Source of the DNA: an uncultured Pseudoteredinibacter sp.
Lineage (GTDB): Bacteria > Pseudomonadota > Gammaproteobacteria > Pseudomonadales > Cellvibrionaceae
Length of the DNA stretch: 64,000 nt
Direction: 5' to 3'
Assembly (NCBI RefSeq): GCF_947500695.1
Contig: NZ_CANMSS010000002.1
Span: forward strand, 186,001-250,000
The position numbers were made by a program, and so were the translations under genes. The number at the start of each line of letters is the position of its first letter. Position 1 is the first letter of the stretch. The notes below the pieces were generated by a model. It was not told where the DNA came from, made no database searches, and saw only the letters and a program-made list of their open reading frames with translations. Below are positions 19,405 to 28,722 of the stretch, in pieces.

Positions 19405-21666
19405 TCAGTGAATCACTTGATCAACTATCACAAAGTTTTGCCCAGCTGGGTCAAAGCGTAGAGTTACATCGCTGCCTTGATAGGGAAAATCTTCTACTAA
19501 AATGTCTCTATCGTAGGACCTTACGTAGAATTGCTCGCCGTTTTCGTTTAGCGGAGTGAAAGATAAAAAATCAATTTCTTGAATTACATATCTCGAACTC
19601 GGATAGAGGTCATAATCATACGCACCTATATCAATAGTATGCCAGCCGTTCTTTAACAACCCCGAATACCATAGAGTAGTCCAGCCGTAGTTACCATTTA
19701 AACCAAAGGACTCATTTACGTCTCTCCGCTCATGAAAACTAAGTGTCCTTACCTGATCAAAATCAGCTAAATCAATCGCGATAGACTTCCATCCATAATC
19801 AATATAACGATCCAATTCGGAATCGTACTCTCCATCCCCTACAAACCAACCTCGTAGACTTTGGACACCCGATAGAACCGTGTTACTCGACGGATTTTCT
19901 ATATTTGCCACCCTGCGCTCCCCTGCGAGTGAAGACTTCTTTCTTCGGGAAGAACTTGAATATCGCTGTTCCCCAGTTATCGAATGCCGCTCTTCACTAC
20001 GAAGTGAATTTTCATCTGCATCAAACTGATTAGTCACAGAAAATTTTTGCTCTGCGGTATTAAACGCCAACTCCGATGCGTGCCCATGAATTGGAAAATC
20101 TTCAACCCTAATTGTTCTTTCCACATTATGGATATACTGTACGCTGCCATTAGCCTCAGGGTTAAAAACTCTGAATGTCCGGCTTGCGACATGCAAACCA
20201 ATAGCATTAAAAACATCCAGTGTGTGGATACCATTATTTAAATTGCCACTATAAACTGGAACACTCCACCCCAGATATGGTTTCCCGATTTCCCATTTTT
20301 CACCCATTGCATCACGAACGTCCGATCGCGAATCCATATGCTTATAATACTGCCTCTCCCCACCATCAAGACTAATAGAAAAAGTAGAGCTTACGCCATA
20401 GTAACCATATAGACTGAATTTATTCTCCCAGTCAGGCGCATTTATCCAGCCCCTTAGCTGCGACACTCCTGAAAGAGGAAGTCGACTAGATGGTGATTCG
20501 ATACTGGCATTGCTTACAGTATTGGTGACTCCAAGATCGACCACGCACTCTACGCCTATACATTGAGAAAAACTAATTTGCGCAACACAGCTATCTTGGT
20601 TGTCATCAATGAAAAATACACTATTTACAAGCTCGCCCGCGCAACCTTTTACTTTATTGGCTTTATACCCAGGGTCAGGAACTATAAAAATTCTTCCACG
20701 TTCACCGGCTATCTTTGGGGCTAGAGCAGCGCTACCATTTTCTGCTAGCTCTATATCAATATTGATTTGGTAATCTTCTTGGCCTTTTGATAGAGTTTGC
20801 CATGAGCCATCCAACAAATAGTCGTTCTCATTAGTTTGAACACTAATAACTTCTGCCGGCGGATTTACAAAATGATTCGAACCCAAAAAGACAAAAGTTC
20901 GACCAGCGACTTGAGAATCACGATACAGCACAAATTCCGGTATCTCCCCCCAAAAACCCGAGTTATCAATTGAAACATGATGGCTAGGGCCATTGTTAAG
21001 AACTTCAAAAGGAAACTCCCCCCAAAGAAACTGGTTTCTGTCGAGAGCAAGCCTAGACAATTTTTTCAGATCCACAATAGACGGACCCACTTCCCCATAG
21101 AATAGATTTGAATGCAACCTCAACTCCCTTAAGCTTGGAAGTTCGCCCCATATATCAGGAAAATAACTTCTAATTTTAAGATTACCTAAATCTAATATTT
21201 TCAGTTTATTAAGATTTTTAACGGACTCAGGAAAAGTGTTGATTACATCTGATTTTCTAGCCGTCAACCTTAGAGTTTCAAGATTTCCGAGTTTTCCCCA
21301 AAAATCAGGAAGCGGACCAGTATAATGCGTATACCTGAGATCTAAATATTCTAGTTCGGACAGATTTGAAAAACTGTTTTCGAAGAACCCTTTCAGAAAT
21401 ACATTTTGATATTCTCCAGGCAACATAATCGAGGTAACGCGACCTTGCTCGATTTTGACACCATCCCAAGTCGATACATCATAAGCCCCCCAAGTATCAA
21501 AGACGTCATAATCCACAACTGAAAAAGAGTGATAAAAATCAACAAGAGCTAAGCAGTCTTCTTTCAGAATATTTAGCCGTTTGCTTTCACAGACAGTGTT
21601 AATTTGAGGGTTAGAAAGCACGAGCTGAGAAAGGAAAGTGGCCACTAGACCGATAATTAATCGCAT
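19405..21666 (-). CDS. secreted leucine-rich-repeat protein with two GW-like modules (copy B)
   Basis: 753 residues, not recognised as a named family. A signal peptide spans about 1-18 (FLSQLVLSNPQ). An LRR N-cap-like region (CLALVDFYHSFSVVDYDVFDTWG) leads into leucine-rich repeats to about residue 280 (ELEYLDLRYTHYTGPLPDFWGKLGNLETLRL). A spacer with Cys residues follows. Then two related ~170-residue modules begin near 390 and 590: each has an LSGV-x-x-LRGW opening, a GLHT or GWHTID turn, a VEDFP-x-x-G motif and end QxFVIVDQ. It is a tandem duplicate of 21996-24272. The N-terminal signal and LRR suggest a surface or periplasmic ligand-binding role. Confidence 0.8.
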   Translation of the reverse strand: MRLIIGLVATFLSQLVLSNPQINTVCESKRLNILKEDCLALVDFYHSFSVVDYDVFDTWGAYDVSTWDGVKIEQGRVTSIMLPGEYQNVFLKGFFENSFSNLSELEYLDLRYTHYTGPLPDFWGKLGNLETLRLTARKSDVINTFPESVKNLNKLKILDLGNLKIRSYFPDIWGELPSLRELRLHSNLFYGEVGPSIVDLKKLSRLALDRNQFLWGEFPFEVLNNGPSHHVSIDNSGFWGEIPEFVLYRDSQVAGRTFVFLGSNHFVNPPAEVISVQTNENDYLLDGSWQTLSKGQEDYQINIDIELAENGSAALAPKIAGERGRIFIVPDPGYKANKVKGCAGELVNSVFFIDDNQDSCVAQISFSQCIGVECVVDLGVTNTVSNASIESPSSRLPLSGVSQLRGWINAPDWENKFSLYGYYGVSSTFSISLDGGERQYYKHMDSRSDVRDAMGEKWEIGKPYLGWSVPVYSGNLNNGIHTLDVFNAIGLHVASRTFRVFNPEANGSVQYIHNVERTIRVEDFPIHGHASELAFNTAEQKFSVTNQFDADENSLRSEERHSITGEQRYSSSSRRKKSSLAGERRVANIENPSSNTVLSGVQSLRGWFVGDGEYDSELDRYIDYGWKSIAIDLADFDQVRTLSFHERRDVNESFGLNGNYGWTTLWYSGLLKNGWHTIDIGAYDYDLYPSSRYVIQEIDFLSFTPLNENGEQFYVRSYDRDILVEDFPYQGSDVTLRFDPAGQNFVIVDQVIH

Positions 21667-21995
21667 TACAACACCTATGGAATTTACTAGCTTTTAAGCT
21701 CAACAACTTAATCAGCAATATTGGAAAACAGCCGCCGTATATCAAGGAAGGGTTATAAAATAGTGGGGATAAACCTTAACCAAATCCTTGGTAATCGCTG
21801 GTCCTTTAAATTAGGGGATAACTTACAGCAAGTATAATCTAATCAAAATCGATAAATGCAATTTTCCACCTATGAGATAGATAGACTCCATAAAATAGCT
21901 TTACAGCCTTGCTATTCCGGATCATCTAAAACCTTTAGAAAATATGACATTAAGCATTTTTGGCTAGCAAAAATTTACGTAGCCCCCTAAACGTT
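21667..21995. other. intergenic region between LRR paralogs with duplicated upstream motif
   Basis: 329 bp upstream of copy B. It contains the motif TTGGTAATCGCTGG (21788-21801) embedded in AATCCTT...GTCCTTT, which recurs upstream of copy A at 24366-24379 (one change), at a similar distance to the start. AT-rich sequence beside the motif probably holds the promoter. I see no gene here. Confidence 0.6.
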
Positions 21996-24272
21996 TTAAT
22001 GGATTATCTGATCAACTATCACAAAATTTTGCCCCGCCGGATCAAAACGCAAAGTTACATCGCTGCCTTGATAGGGAAAATCTTCTACTAAAACATCTCT
22101 ATCGTAGGACCTTACGTAGAATTGCTCGCCGTTTTCATTTAGCGGGGTAAAAGATAAAAAATCAACTTCTTGGATCACGTACCGCGTACGCGTATAGGCA
22201 TATTCATACGCGCCAATATCAATGGTATGCCAGCCGTTTTTCAACAGGCCCGAATACCACAGAATACTCCAGCCATTGGAGCCTTTCGCAGAAAATGCGT
22301 CGTTAACATCTTTACGTTCATGGAAATGAAGCGGTAATATCTGTGAATCACCGCCCAAATCCACCTCAATAGATTTTCCACTATAGTAAAAGTAACGATT
22401 ATCTTGAACGATATTTTCCACAGTACCGACAAACCAACCTCGTAGGCTTTGCACTCCAGATAGAATCATGCCTTTCGAAGGATTTTCTATATTAGCAACT
22501 TGTCGATCACCCGCACGTGAAGACTTCTGGCGCAAGTATGAATTCGAATATCGTTCCTCTTCACTTCTCGAATGCCTCTCCTCACTACGAAGTGAATTTC
22601 CACTTCCATCAAACTGATTAATCACTGAGAACTTTTGTTCCGCGATATTAAAGGCTATCTCCGAGGTATGCCCAAGAACAGGAAAATTCTCAATGCTAAG
22701 GGCCCTTTCTACATTGTGAATGTACTCCACTTTACCATTAGTCTTTGGATTAAAAACTTGGAATACCCTACTCGCCACATGTAATCCAATGGCATTAAAT
22801 ATATCTATGGTGTGAAGACCATTATCTAAATTTCCACTATAGACAGGAACACTCCACCCCAGATCTTGCTTCCCAACCTCCCACTGCTCGCCCATTGCGT
22901 CACGCACATCAGACCTTGAATCTAGATGGCTATAATACTGTCGCTCTCCACCGTCAATGCTAATCGAAAAAGTAGCTCTTTCTCCGAAGTATCCAAACTG
23001 ATTAAATTTATTATCCCAATCAGGGGTGTTCATCCAACCCCTGAGCTGAGCAACCCCAGATAATGGGAATTTACTTGATGGAGATTCGACACTAATGTTG
23101 CTTATATTATTGGTAGCCCCTAGATCAACAACACAATCTTCGCCTTGACATCGTGAAAAGCTAATTTCAGCTACGCAGTTAGTTTGATTAGGGTCGATCG
23201 AAAATACTCCATTTAATAGCTCTCCCTTGCACCCCATAATCGCATTGGCTTTATATCCCTCATCCGGAACTATAAAGATCTTGCTCCGCTCGCCAACAAT
23301 TTTTGGGGCCAAGGCTACACTTCCATTTTCACCGAGTTCTATCTCAATATTTACTGCGTGATCTTCCTGATTCTCGGATAAGGACTGCCAGAAAACATCA
23401 AGAAAATAACGGCCTTCCTCAGATTGAATGCTAATATTTTCTTCTGGCGCATTTGAAAAGTGATTATTATTGATCGCCACATAAGAGCGTGAAGAAACTC
23501 TAGACTCTCCATCTAAAACAAATTCTGGTATTTCCCCCCAAAATCCTGACTCAAAAACAAAGACACCTTCGATAAGATCATTTTTTAGAATTTCAAATGG
23601 AAACTCACCCCAGAGAAACTTGTTTCGACTGAGAACAAGCCTATTCAACTTCTTTAACTCTACGATAGACGAATCCACCTCTCCATAAAAAAGATTAGAG
23701 TGCAATCTCAACTGCTCTAAGTTTGGTAGACCGCCCCATATAGTGGGAAAACGACTTCTAATCTTAAGATTGCCTAATTCTAATATTTTCAGTCTTTTAA
23801 GGCTTTGAATAGACTCAGGAAAGGTGTTGACTACATCAGATTTTCTAGCCGTCAGCATTAGGGTTTCAAGGTTTTCTAGATAGCTCCAAAAATCGGGTAA
23901 TGCCGCTCTATAAATTGCGCCTCTAATGTTAAGTTCACGCAGTTCAGATAAGTTTTTAAAACTCTCTAAAAACTCACCTGACAACGACTCGCTTTCGGAA
24001 GTAGGTAAATTAATTGCGTGTACTCTATTTGCCTCTATTTTGATTCCTTTCCACCTCGAAACATCAGCACTGCCCCATGAATCTTCAAGATCAGTCGCAG
24101 AAACATTAAATGAGTAGTAGAAATCTACTAGGGCACGACAGTCCCCCCGATCGATATTAAGGTCGGAATGCTCACACACACTATCAATTGCAGAGTTAGC
24201 AGATACAAGCTGGGCAAAAAGTATGGCCAGCAGGCCAAAAACAAATCGCATTACAACACCCTTAAAATCCAT
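21996..24272 (-). CDS. secreted leucine-rich-repeat protein with two GW-like modules (copy A)
   Basis: 758 residues, paralogous over its whole length with 19405-21666 (same module order and the same closing DVLVEDFPYQGSDVTLRF). Signal peptide runs to about residue 25 (AILFAQLVSA), then the CRALVDFYYSF cap, LRRs (GLPNLEQLRLHSNLFYGEV) and two LRGW modules. The upstream leucine-rich part differs more than the C-terminal modules, so the ligand-facing surface may have diverged. A strong start: ATG at 24272 is one option; an internal ATG eight codons later (MRFVFGLLAILFA) places the signal peptide at the start and may be the true initiator. Confidence 0.78.
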   Translation of the reverse strand: MDFKGVVMRFVFGLLAILFAQLVSANSAIDSVCEHSDLNIDRGDCRALVDFYYSFNVSATDLEDSWGSADVSRWKGIKIEANRVHAINLPTSESESLSGEFLESFKNLSELRELNIRGAIYRAALPDFWSYLENLETLMLTARKSDVVNTFPESIQSLKRLKILELGNLKIRSRFPTIWGGLPNLEQLRLHSNLFYGEVDSSIVELKKLNRLVLSRNKFLWGEFPFEILKNDLIEGVFVFESGFWGEIPEFVLDGESRVSSRSYVAINNNHFSNAPEENISIQSEEGRYFLDVFWQSLSENQEDHAVNIEIELGENGSVALAPKIVGERSKIFIVPDEGYKANAIMGCKGELLNGVFSIDPNQTNCVAEISFSRCQGEDCVVDLGATNNISNISVESPSSKFPLSGVAQLRGWMNTPDWDNKFNQFGYFGERATFSISIDGGERQYYSHLDSRSDVRDAMGEQWEVGKQDLGWSVPVYSGNLDNGLHTIDIFNAIGLHVASRVFQVFNPKTNGKVEYIHNVERALSIENFPVLGHTSEIAFNIAEQKFSVINQFDGSGNSLRSEERHSRSEEERYSNSYLRQKSSRAGDRQVANIENPSKGMILSGVQSLRGWFVGTVENIVQDNRYFYYSGKSIEVDLGGDSQILPLHFHERKDVNDAFSAKGSNGWSILWYSGLLKNGWHTIDIGAYEYAYTRTRYVIQEVDFLSFTPLNENGEQFYVRSYDRDVLVEDFPYQGSDVTLRFDPAGQNFVIVDQIIH

Positions 24273-24362
24273 CAGTCTTACTAGCTAAAAGCTTGATATC
24301 AATGCGGAAAAACGGCTTGCTCAGGTAGGGGCAGAAATGACAGAGGTAGTCCTTTAACCGAA

Positions 24363-24384
24363 TCCTTGGCAATCGCTGGTCCTT
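24363..24384. promoter_or_regulatory. duplicated upstream motif of LRR genes
   Basis: Second copy of the TCCTTGG-AATCGCTGGTCCTTT-type motif found before the paralog. A shorter match (TTGGTAATTGCTGG) occurs at 24474-24487, 40 bp upstream of the divergent metallo-hydrolase start. The shared position suggests a common regulator, but nothing binds it here to my knowledge. The rest of 24273-24527 shows no gene. Confidence 0.5.
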
Positions 24385-24527
24385 TCAGCTATGGAGATAG
24401 CAGCTAATAATTATACCTTAAGTATAAATGATAAGTGTAAGTTTATGCCTATAAAATGGACTGATTTCACACTTTGGTAATTGCTGGCAATGATTACAAT
24501 AAACTTACTTATACATGAGGTCACATA

Positions 24528-25364
24528 ATGCCAATTCGCCAGCAATATCAATATCAGCACCAAGACGGAACCGCAGTAGAAGGGGTTAAAGTCGGCCGCT
24601 TAAATGGTGGCATCACCTCAAACTTTATTGTCTATCGCATTGGCAGCGTGCTGATTGACTGTGGGCCAAGCAACCAGTGGCGGCATGTCAAAGCGTTTTT
24701 AGAATCTGGGCCAGAGATCAAACAACTTTGGCTAACTCATCACCATGAGGATCACAGCGGCAATGCATCACGGGTGGCTCGCAAATATAAACTCACACCA
24801 AATGCTCCCGTTCAAGCCCAAGAAAAACTTGCCAAGGGCTTTCGGATTCCCGCCATACAACAAATGACTTGGGGTAAGCCCCAGCGTGTTATCACTATGC
24901 CGCTTGCTAAAACCATGCTTCTGGAAAACGGCGATAAGGCAAGCAGCATCCACACCCCAGGCCACGCCAAAGATCTCACCTGTTTTTATTTACCCAAACA
25001 GAAATGGTTCTTCAGCGGTGATCTTTACCTAGCTCGTGCCTTAAAATATATGCGCGCTGATGAAAATCTCATGGAGCTGATGCAGAGTTTAAAAGCAGTC
25101 TTAGAGCTTGATATTGATGTCGTGTTCTGCCCACACCGAGGTATCGATGAGAATGGTAAGACAGGCATGCAGGACAAACTCAATTATCTGATTGAGCTAT
25201 GTGAAAAAGCCAAAGCCAATGAACAACAAGGCTTATCTGTCGAGGAAAGCACTATCGCCTTGTTAGGCAAACCGGAAATGATGGATAAAATTAGCCGCGG
25301 TAACTTTAGTAAGGCCAATCTTGTACGACAGGCCCTGTCAGTAGACTTAGGTTTCTTCCGCTAA
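24528..25364 (+). CDS. MBL-fold metallo-hydrolase
   Basis: 278 residues of the metallo-beta-lactamase superfamily. Metal ligands: HHHEDH (near residue 71), HTPGHAKD, GDLYLA and a final His in CPHRG. The C-terminal tail has a helical cap region typical of MBL proteins with small thiol-ester or lactone-type substrates (SIHTPGHAKD then helices to 278), but the substrate cannot be predicted. It has a VOC protein 75 bp downstream on the same strand. Confidence 0.88.
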   Translation: MPIRQQYQYQHQDGTAVEGVKVGRLNGGITSNFIVYRIGSVLIDCGPSNQWRHVKAFLESGPEIKQLWLTHHHEDHSGNASRVARKYKLTPNAPVQAQEKLAKGFRIPAIQQMTWGKPQRVITMPLAKTMLLENGDKASSIHTPGHAKDLTCFYLPKQKWFFSGDLYLARALKYMRADENLMELMQSLKAVLELDIDVVFCPHRGIDENGKTGMQDKLNYLIELCEKAKANEQQGLSVEESTIALLGKPEMMDKISRGNFSKANLVRQALSVDLGFFR

Positions 25365-25401
25365 TTACACTATTAGTAAGCCAATCTTCTCGTTACCATG
25401 T

Positions 25402-25433
25402 CCCTTAGACTTATGTTTAGAGATAGCTAAGGG
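25402..25433 (+). other. hairpin that pairs with the ribosome site of the VOC gene
   Basis: CCCTTAG (25402-25408) pairs with CTAAGGG (25427-25433). The second arm overlaps the AAGGGG ribosome site (25429-25434) 6 bp before the ATG at 25440. Folding would mask translation initiation; whether this is regulatory is unproven. Confidence 0.45.
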
Positions 25434-25439
25434 GCAAAC

Positions 25440-25793
25440 ATGGATACGCATCATCAAATAAACTATATCGAAATGCCCAGCCGCGATTTAGAGCAAAGCA
25501 AGGCTTTCTTTCAAGATGCCTTTGGCTGGAGCCTTACCGATTACGGCCCGGACTATTGTGACTTTCAACAAGAAGGCATAGCTGGCGGCTTCTACCGAGT
25601 TGATTCCGCCATGAACCAAAGCCAAGGCAGCGCTTTGGTGGTGCTATACAGCAACGACCTGCTGGCCAGCGAAGCCGCTGTTTTGGCGGCGGGTGGCGAG
25701 ATTAGCAAGGCGACCTTTGACTTCCCCGGTGGACGTCGTTTCCATTTTCGCGAACCCGCGGGCAACGAGTTTGCGATTTGGACCAAAACCTAG
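25440..25793 (+). CDS. VOC (glyoxalase-like) family protein
   Basis: 117 residues with a single betaalphabetabetabeta-type module of the vicinal oxygen chelate superfamily (INYIEMPSRDLEQSKAFFQDAFGWSLTDYGPDYCDF, then GGRRFHFREPAGNEFAIW). The pattern resembles ring-cleavage or lyase-like proteins that bind a divalent metal, with His and Glu positions present. Substrate unknown. An AAGGGG ribosome site precedes the ATG. Confidence 0.85.
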   Translation: MDTHHQINYIEMPSRDLEQSKAFFQDAFGWSLTDYGPDYCDFQQEGIAGGFYRVDSAMNQSQGSALVVLYSNDLLASEAAVLAAGGEISKATFDFPGGRRFHFREPAGNEFAIWTKT

Positions 25794-25907
25794 GTCAAAG
25801 CATCTAGGGGCCCCACAGCACATAAACGTAATCCGAGACTGACAAAGCTTCGCTGTGCTGCCCCTAAAATGACTCACCGCATAACTCTAGCTCCTCCAGC
25901 AACAACT

Positions 25908-25926
25908 CTTGTATACTGTATACAAT
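25908..25926. promoter_or_regulatory. GntR-type operator before the pyrroline-2-carboxylate reductase-like gene
   Basis: Perfect 7-bp inverted repeat TTGTATA-CTG-TATACAA, 22 bp upstream of the ATG at 25949. Same 7-3-7 architecture as sites at 35816-35834 and 42970-42988, and a weak one before the GntR gene. Confidence 0.8.
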
Positions 25927-25948
25927 TTTACCTGTACGAGAGTTACCC

Positions 25949-26890
25949 ATGGATTTTATCGACCAGCAGACCATCGATCGCGCCCTTCCTTTTGCCGGTT
26001 TAGTCGACGCCCTGCAACAGGCCTTTGCCAGCGACATCGAAACCCCTCTGCGTAACCATTACGATATCCCAAACCCCCAAAGCAGCCGCGAAACCACTTT
26101 GCTAATGATGCCCTCCTGGCAGGCTGGCAGCGATATCGGTATTAAGTTGGTCACCGTAACCCCAGAGAGCTACAAGTACGATTTGCCCTCGATTCAAGGT
26201 ACCTATGTACTTTTTGATGCTGTACGCGGCTGTGTGAAAGCCACTATGGATGCACCTGCCCTAACCGCCAAACGCACCGCGGCCGCCTCGGCGTTAGCTA
26301 GCCGGTTTATGTCTCGCCCAGATAGTCGTAAATTATTAATGGTGGGCACTGGAACCCTATCCAGCCAATTGATCAGAGCTCATGCCAGTGTGCGTCCTAT
26401 TGAAGAGGTGATTATTTGGGGACGTAGTCCAGACAAAGCCCAAGCGATAGCCGAGCTGGAAAGCTTGGCGGAATTTAATATTAGCGTGACTGAAGATCTT
26501 GCCGAAGCGGTAGCTGAAGTCGATATTATTTCTGTGGCCACGATGAGCAAAGAGCCATTGATTATGGGCGACTGGCTAAAAGCTGGCCAGCACCTAGATC
26601 TTGTGGGTGCCTATCGCCCTGATATGCGTGAAGCTGATGACGAATGCATCCGTCGCAGCCGTATAGTTGTTGATAACTACGCTGGCGCCTGCAAAGAAAC
26701 GGGCGATATTGCGACTCCGATTGCTGATGGTATTTTGAAAAAAGAAGATTTATGTGCAGATCTCTTTGAGCTTTGCCGCAAAGAAAAACACTTTCTTCGC
26801 TCGGCAGATGACATCACTCTATTTAAATCCGTTGGGCATGCGCTGGAAGACCTAGCAGCAGCACAACTGGTTGTTAAAAGTTTAGCTTAA
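25949..26890 (+). CDS. ornithine cyclodeaminase/mu-crystallin family, likely delta1-pyrroline-2-carboxylate reductase
   Basis: 313 residues; Rossmann NAD(P)-binding protein. Seen: ALTAKRTAAASALASRFMSRPDSRKLLMVGTGTLSSQLIRAHASVRPIEEVIIWGRS, then a substrate-binding N-terminal part (TLLMMPSWQ). The family includes ornithine cyclodeaminase and LhpI-type delta1-pyrroline-2-carboxylate/piperideine-2-carboxylate reductases. The latter reduce the product of trans-3-hydroxyproline dehydratase to L-proline. The operator it shares with a dehydratase gene ten kb away supports that reading (inference). RBS is weak. The TTG-like start at 25949 is ATG. Confidence 0.82.
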   Translation: MDFIDQQTIDRALPFAGLVDALQQAFASDIETPLRNHYDIPNPQSSRETTLLMMPSWQAGSDIGIKLVTVTPESYKYDLPSIQGTYVLFDAVRGCVKATMDAPALTAKRTAAASALASRFMSRPDSRKLLMVGTGTLSSQLIRAHASVRPIEEVIIWGRSPDKAQAIAELESLAEFNISVTEDLAEAVAEVDIISVATMSKEPLIMGDWLKAGQHLDLVGAYRPDMREADDECIRRSRIVVDNYAGACKETGDIATPIADGILKKEDLCADLFELCRKEKHFLRSADDITLFKSVGHALEDLAAAQLVVKSLA

Positions 26891-26930
26891 TAGGTCAAAT
26901 AAAAAGATACATTAAAAAGGTAAGTAAAGA

Positions 26931-28226
26931 ATGAATTACCAACAACGTCGCGAACTCCTACTTCAAGAACTAGAACAAGATTCTGCTGTAATTTTGGTGG
27001 GTAATACTGAAAAAGTTCGCAATAAAAATATTACTTACAATTTTCGCCAAGATAACGACTTTTACTATCTTACCGGCTTTTCTGAGCCTGATGCTGTTGC
27101 GCTTTTACGACCAAATTCAGAGCAGCCATTTGTACTGTTTAATTTACCCAAAGATGAAGCAGCCGAAGTCAGCTTTGGCCACCGCTGTGGTCAAAAAATG
27201 GCAGGCGAACTTGTAGCTTGCGATGCAGCCTACGATATTGCAGAGCTAGAAGAGCGTTTGCCTGAACTATTAGAGCAACGCCAACATATTTACCTATCCG
27301 ACGAACTCGGTCGCTTTTCCCATCGTATTTTCGATTGGCTACATCAGCAGCGCCGCAGTGCCAAATTCGATGAAGCAAAAATATTTCGCAGCTTACATTC
27401 AGTTTTGCCTTTTATTCATGAGCGACGAATCGTTAAAGACGAGAGTGAGCTTGAGCGCATTCGTAAAGCCGTCAACGCATCGGTAGCAGGCCATAAAACC
27501 GTAATGAAAGTTGCCGCCTCTGGAATTAATGAGCAACAGCTAACGGGGGCTTTTTTTGGCAAGGTATCAGAGTTTGGCTGCCAAGATGTAGGTTACCCAA
27601 CCATTATGGCCAGCGGCAACAATGCCATTTGCCTGCACTACACCGAGAACAATGACGAACTGCAAGACGGACAAATTCTACTGATAGATGCTGGTGGCGA
27701 TTACCAATACTACACGGCCGACATAACCCGCAGCTTCCCTGTAAATGGTACGTTTAACGACACTCAAAAAGCCGTTTATGAAGTAGTGCTCGCTGCTTTA
27801 GATAATGCTATAGCGCTGGTAAAACCTGGCACTCCCTGGAACAAGCTATATGAAACTGCCATGAGTACTTTGGCGCGGGGCCTAATTGATCTGGGAATCC
27901 TACAGTGCAGTCATCAAGAAGCCATGGAAAAAGAGCTTTATAAACGCTACAGCGTTCATAAAACAGGCCATTGGCTCGGCCTAGATGTTCACGATGTGGG
28001 TCGCTATAAGAATGGCCAAGAGTGGAAAACACTTGAGCCAAATATGGTGTTCACTATCGAGCCTGGTTTATATTTTGAGGCCAATGATGAAAGTGTAGCG
28101 CCAGAGTTTCGTGGCATGGGGATTCGAATTGAAGATGACATCCTAGTCACCCAAAATGGTTACGAAAATTTATCGGCGGGCGCACCGCGAACTGTCGAAG
28201 ATATTGAAGCTTGGATGGCTTCTTAA
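26931..28226 (+). CDS. pepP: Xaa-Pro aminopeptidase
   Basis: 431 residues; M24B peptidase removing N-terminal residues before proline. Metal ligands: LIDAGGDYQYYTADITRSFP (two Asp), TGHWLGLDVHD (His), TIEPGLYF and GIRIEDDILVT (Glu residues). The N-terminal creatinase-like part (YNFRQDNDFYYLTGF) is typical of aminopeptidase P. Follows the reductase-like gene by 40 bp, apparently one operon under the GntR-type operator. It would release proline and hydroxyproline from peptides. Confidence 0.93.
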   Translation: MNYQQRRELLLQELEQDSAVILVGNTEKVRNKNITYNFRQDNDFYYLTGFSEPDAVALLRPNSEQPFVLFNLPKDEAAEVSFGHRCGQKMAGELVACDAAYDIAELEERLPELLEQRQHIYLSDELGRFSHRIFDWLHQQRRSAKFDEAKIFRSLHSVLPFIHERRIVKDESELERIRKAVNASVAGHKTVMKVAASGINEQQLTGAFFGKVSEFGCQDVGYPTIMASGNNAICLHYTENNDELQDGQILLIDAGGDYQYYTADITRSFPVNGTFNDTQKAVYEVVLAALDNAIALVKPGTPWNKLYETAMSTLARGLIDLGILQCSHQEAMEKELYKRYSVHKTGHWLGLDVHDVGRYKNGQEWKTLEPNMVFTIEPGLYFEANDESVAPEFRGMGIRIEDDILVTQNGYENLSAGAPRTVEDIEAWMAS

Positions 28227-28297
28227 AAGAGGTTTAGCGGACTATTGAGTGGATCCGGCTAAAAACGCAAAGACTGCTAAAGACAAAATACCAGTCT

Positions 28298-28486
28298 TTA
28301 GCGGTTAGCTGAGTTAGAGTTAACATTCGGCTCATAGTCAGATTCAACTCGCCCCAACCAGGTCAACAGTTCCACCACAAGCCCAATCATCAGCAATAAA
28401 AGCAGTCCCTGGCGAAAGCCCAACATTAGGCTCACAACAGCCAAAGCCGACAAAGTCAGTAAAAGCAGCAGTCTTAGCTTGTAGTT
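28298..28486 (-). CDS. small inner-membrane protein, unknown function
   Basis: 62 residues from the ATG at 28486 (MNYKLRLLLLLTLSALAVV), with two predicted helices (about 5-25 and 28-46) and a charged tail. A longer frame reaches 28564, but the start chosen puts the membrane helix at the N-terminus with a short basic segment. No homology recognised. Single-gene unit, between pepP and the TetR-Rieske pair. Confidence 0.5.
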   Translation of the reverse strand, partial: NYKLRLLLLLTLSALAVVSLMLGFRQGLLLLLMIGLVVELLTWLGRVESDYEPNVNSNSANR

Positions 28487-28647
28487 CATCTTCCATTTCC
28501 TATTCGACGCCGCTGTTAATCGGCCTTCTGGGCTCCATATTGCCCCATCAAGCGTAACGGCCACTCAACGTAAAAACTGAGCTCAACTCTATTAAATGTC
28601 ACAAACAGACCGATATATGGCAGCAATTCTGCTTGTGAGCTTAATTT

Positions 28648-28666
28648 TAATGAGCGATACTCATTA
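28648..28666. promoter_or_regulatory. palindromic operator of the TetR-Rieske operon
   Basis: TAATGAG (28648-28654) and CTCATTA (28660-28666) form a perfect 7-bp inverted repeat with a 5-bp spacer, 57 bp upstream of the TetR ATG at 28723. Typical placement for autoregulation. Confidence 0.6.
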
Positions 28667-28722
28667 TATATCTATTAATGCGCCCATTATGGCGCCAACA
28701 TACTGAATACCGGCCAAACAAT

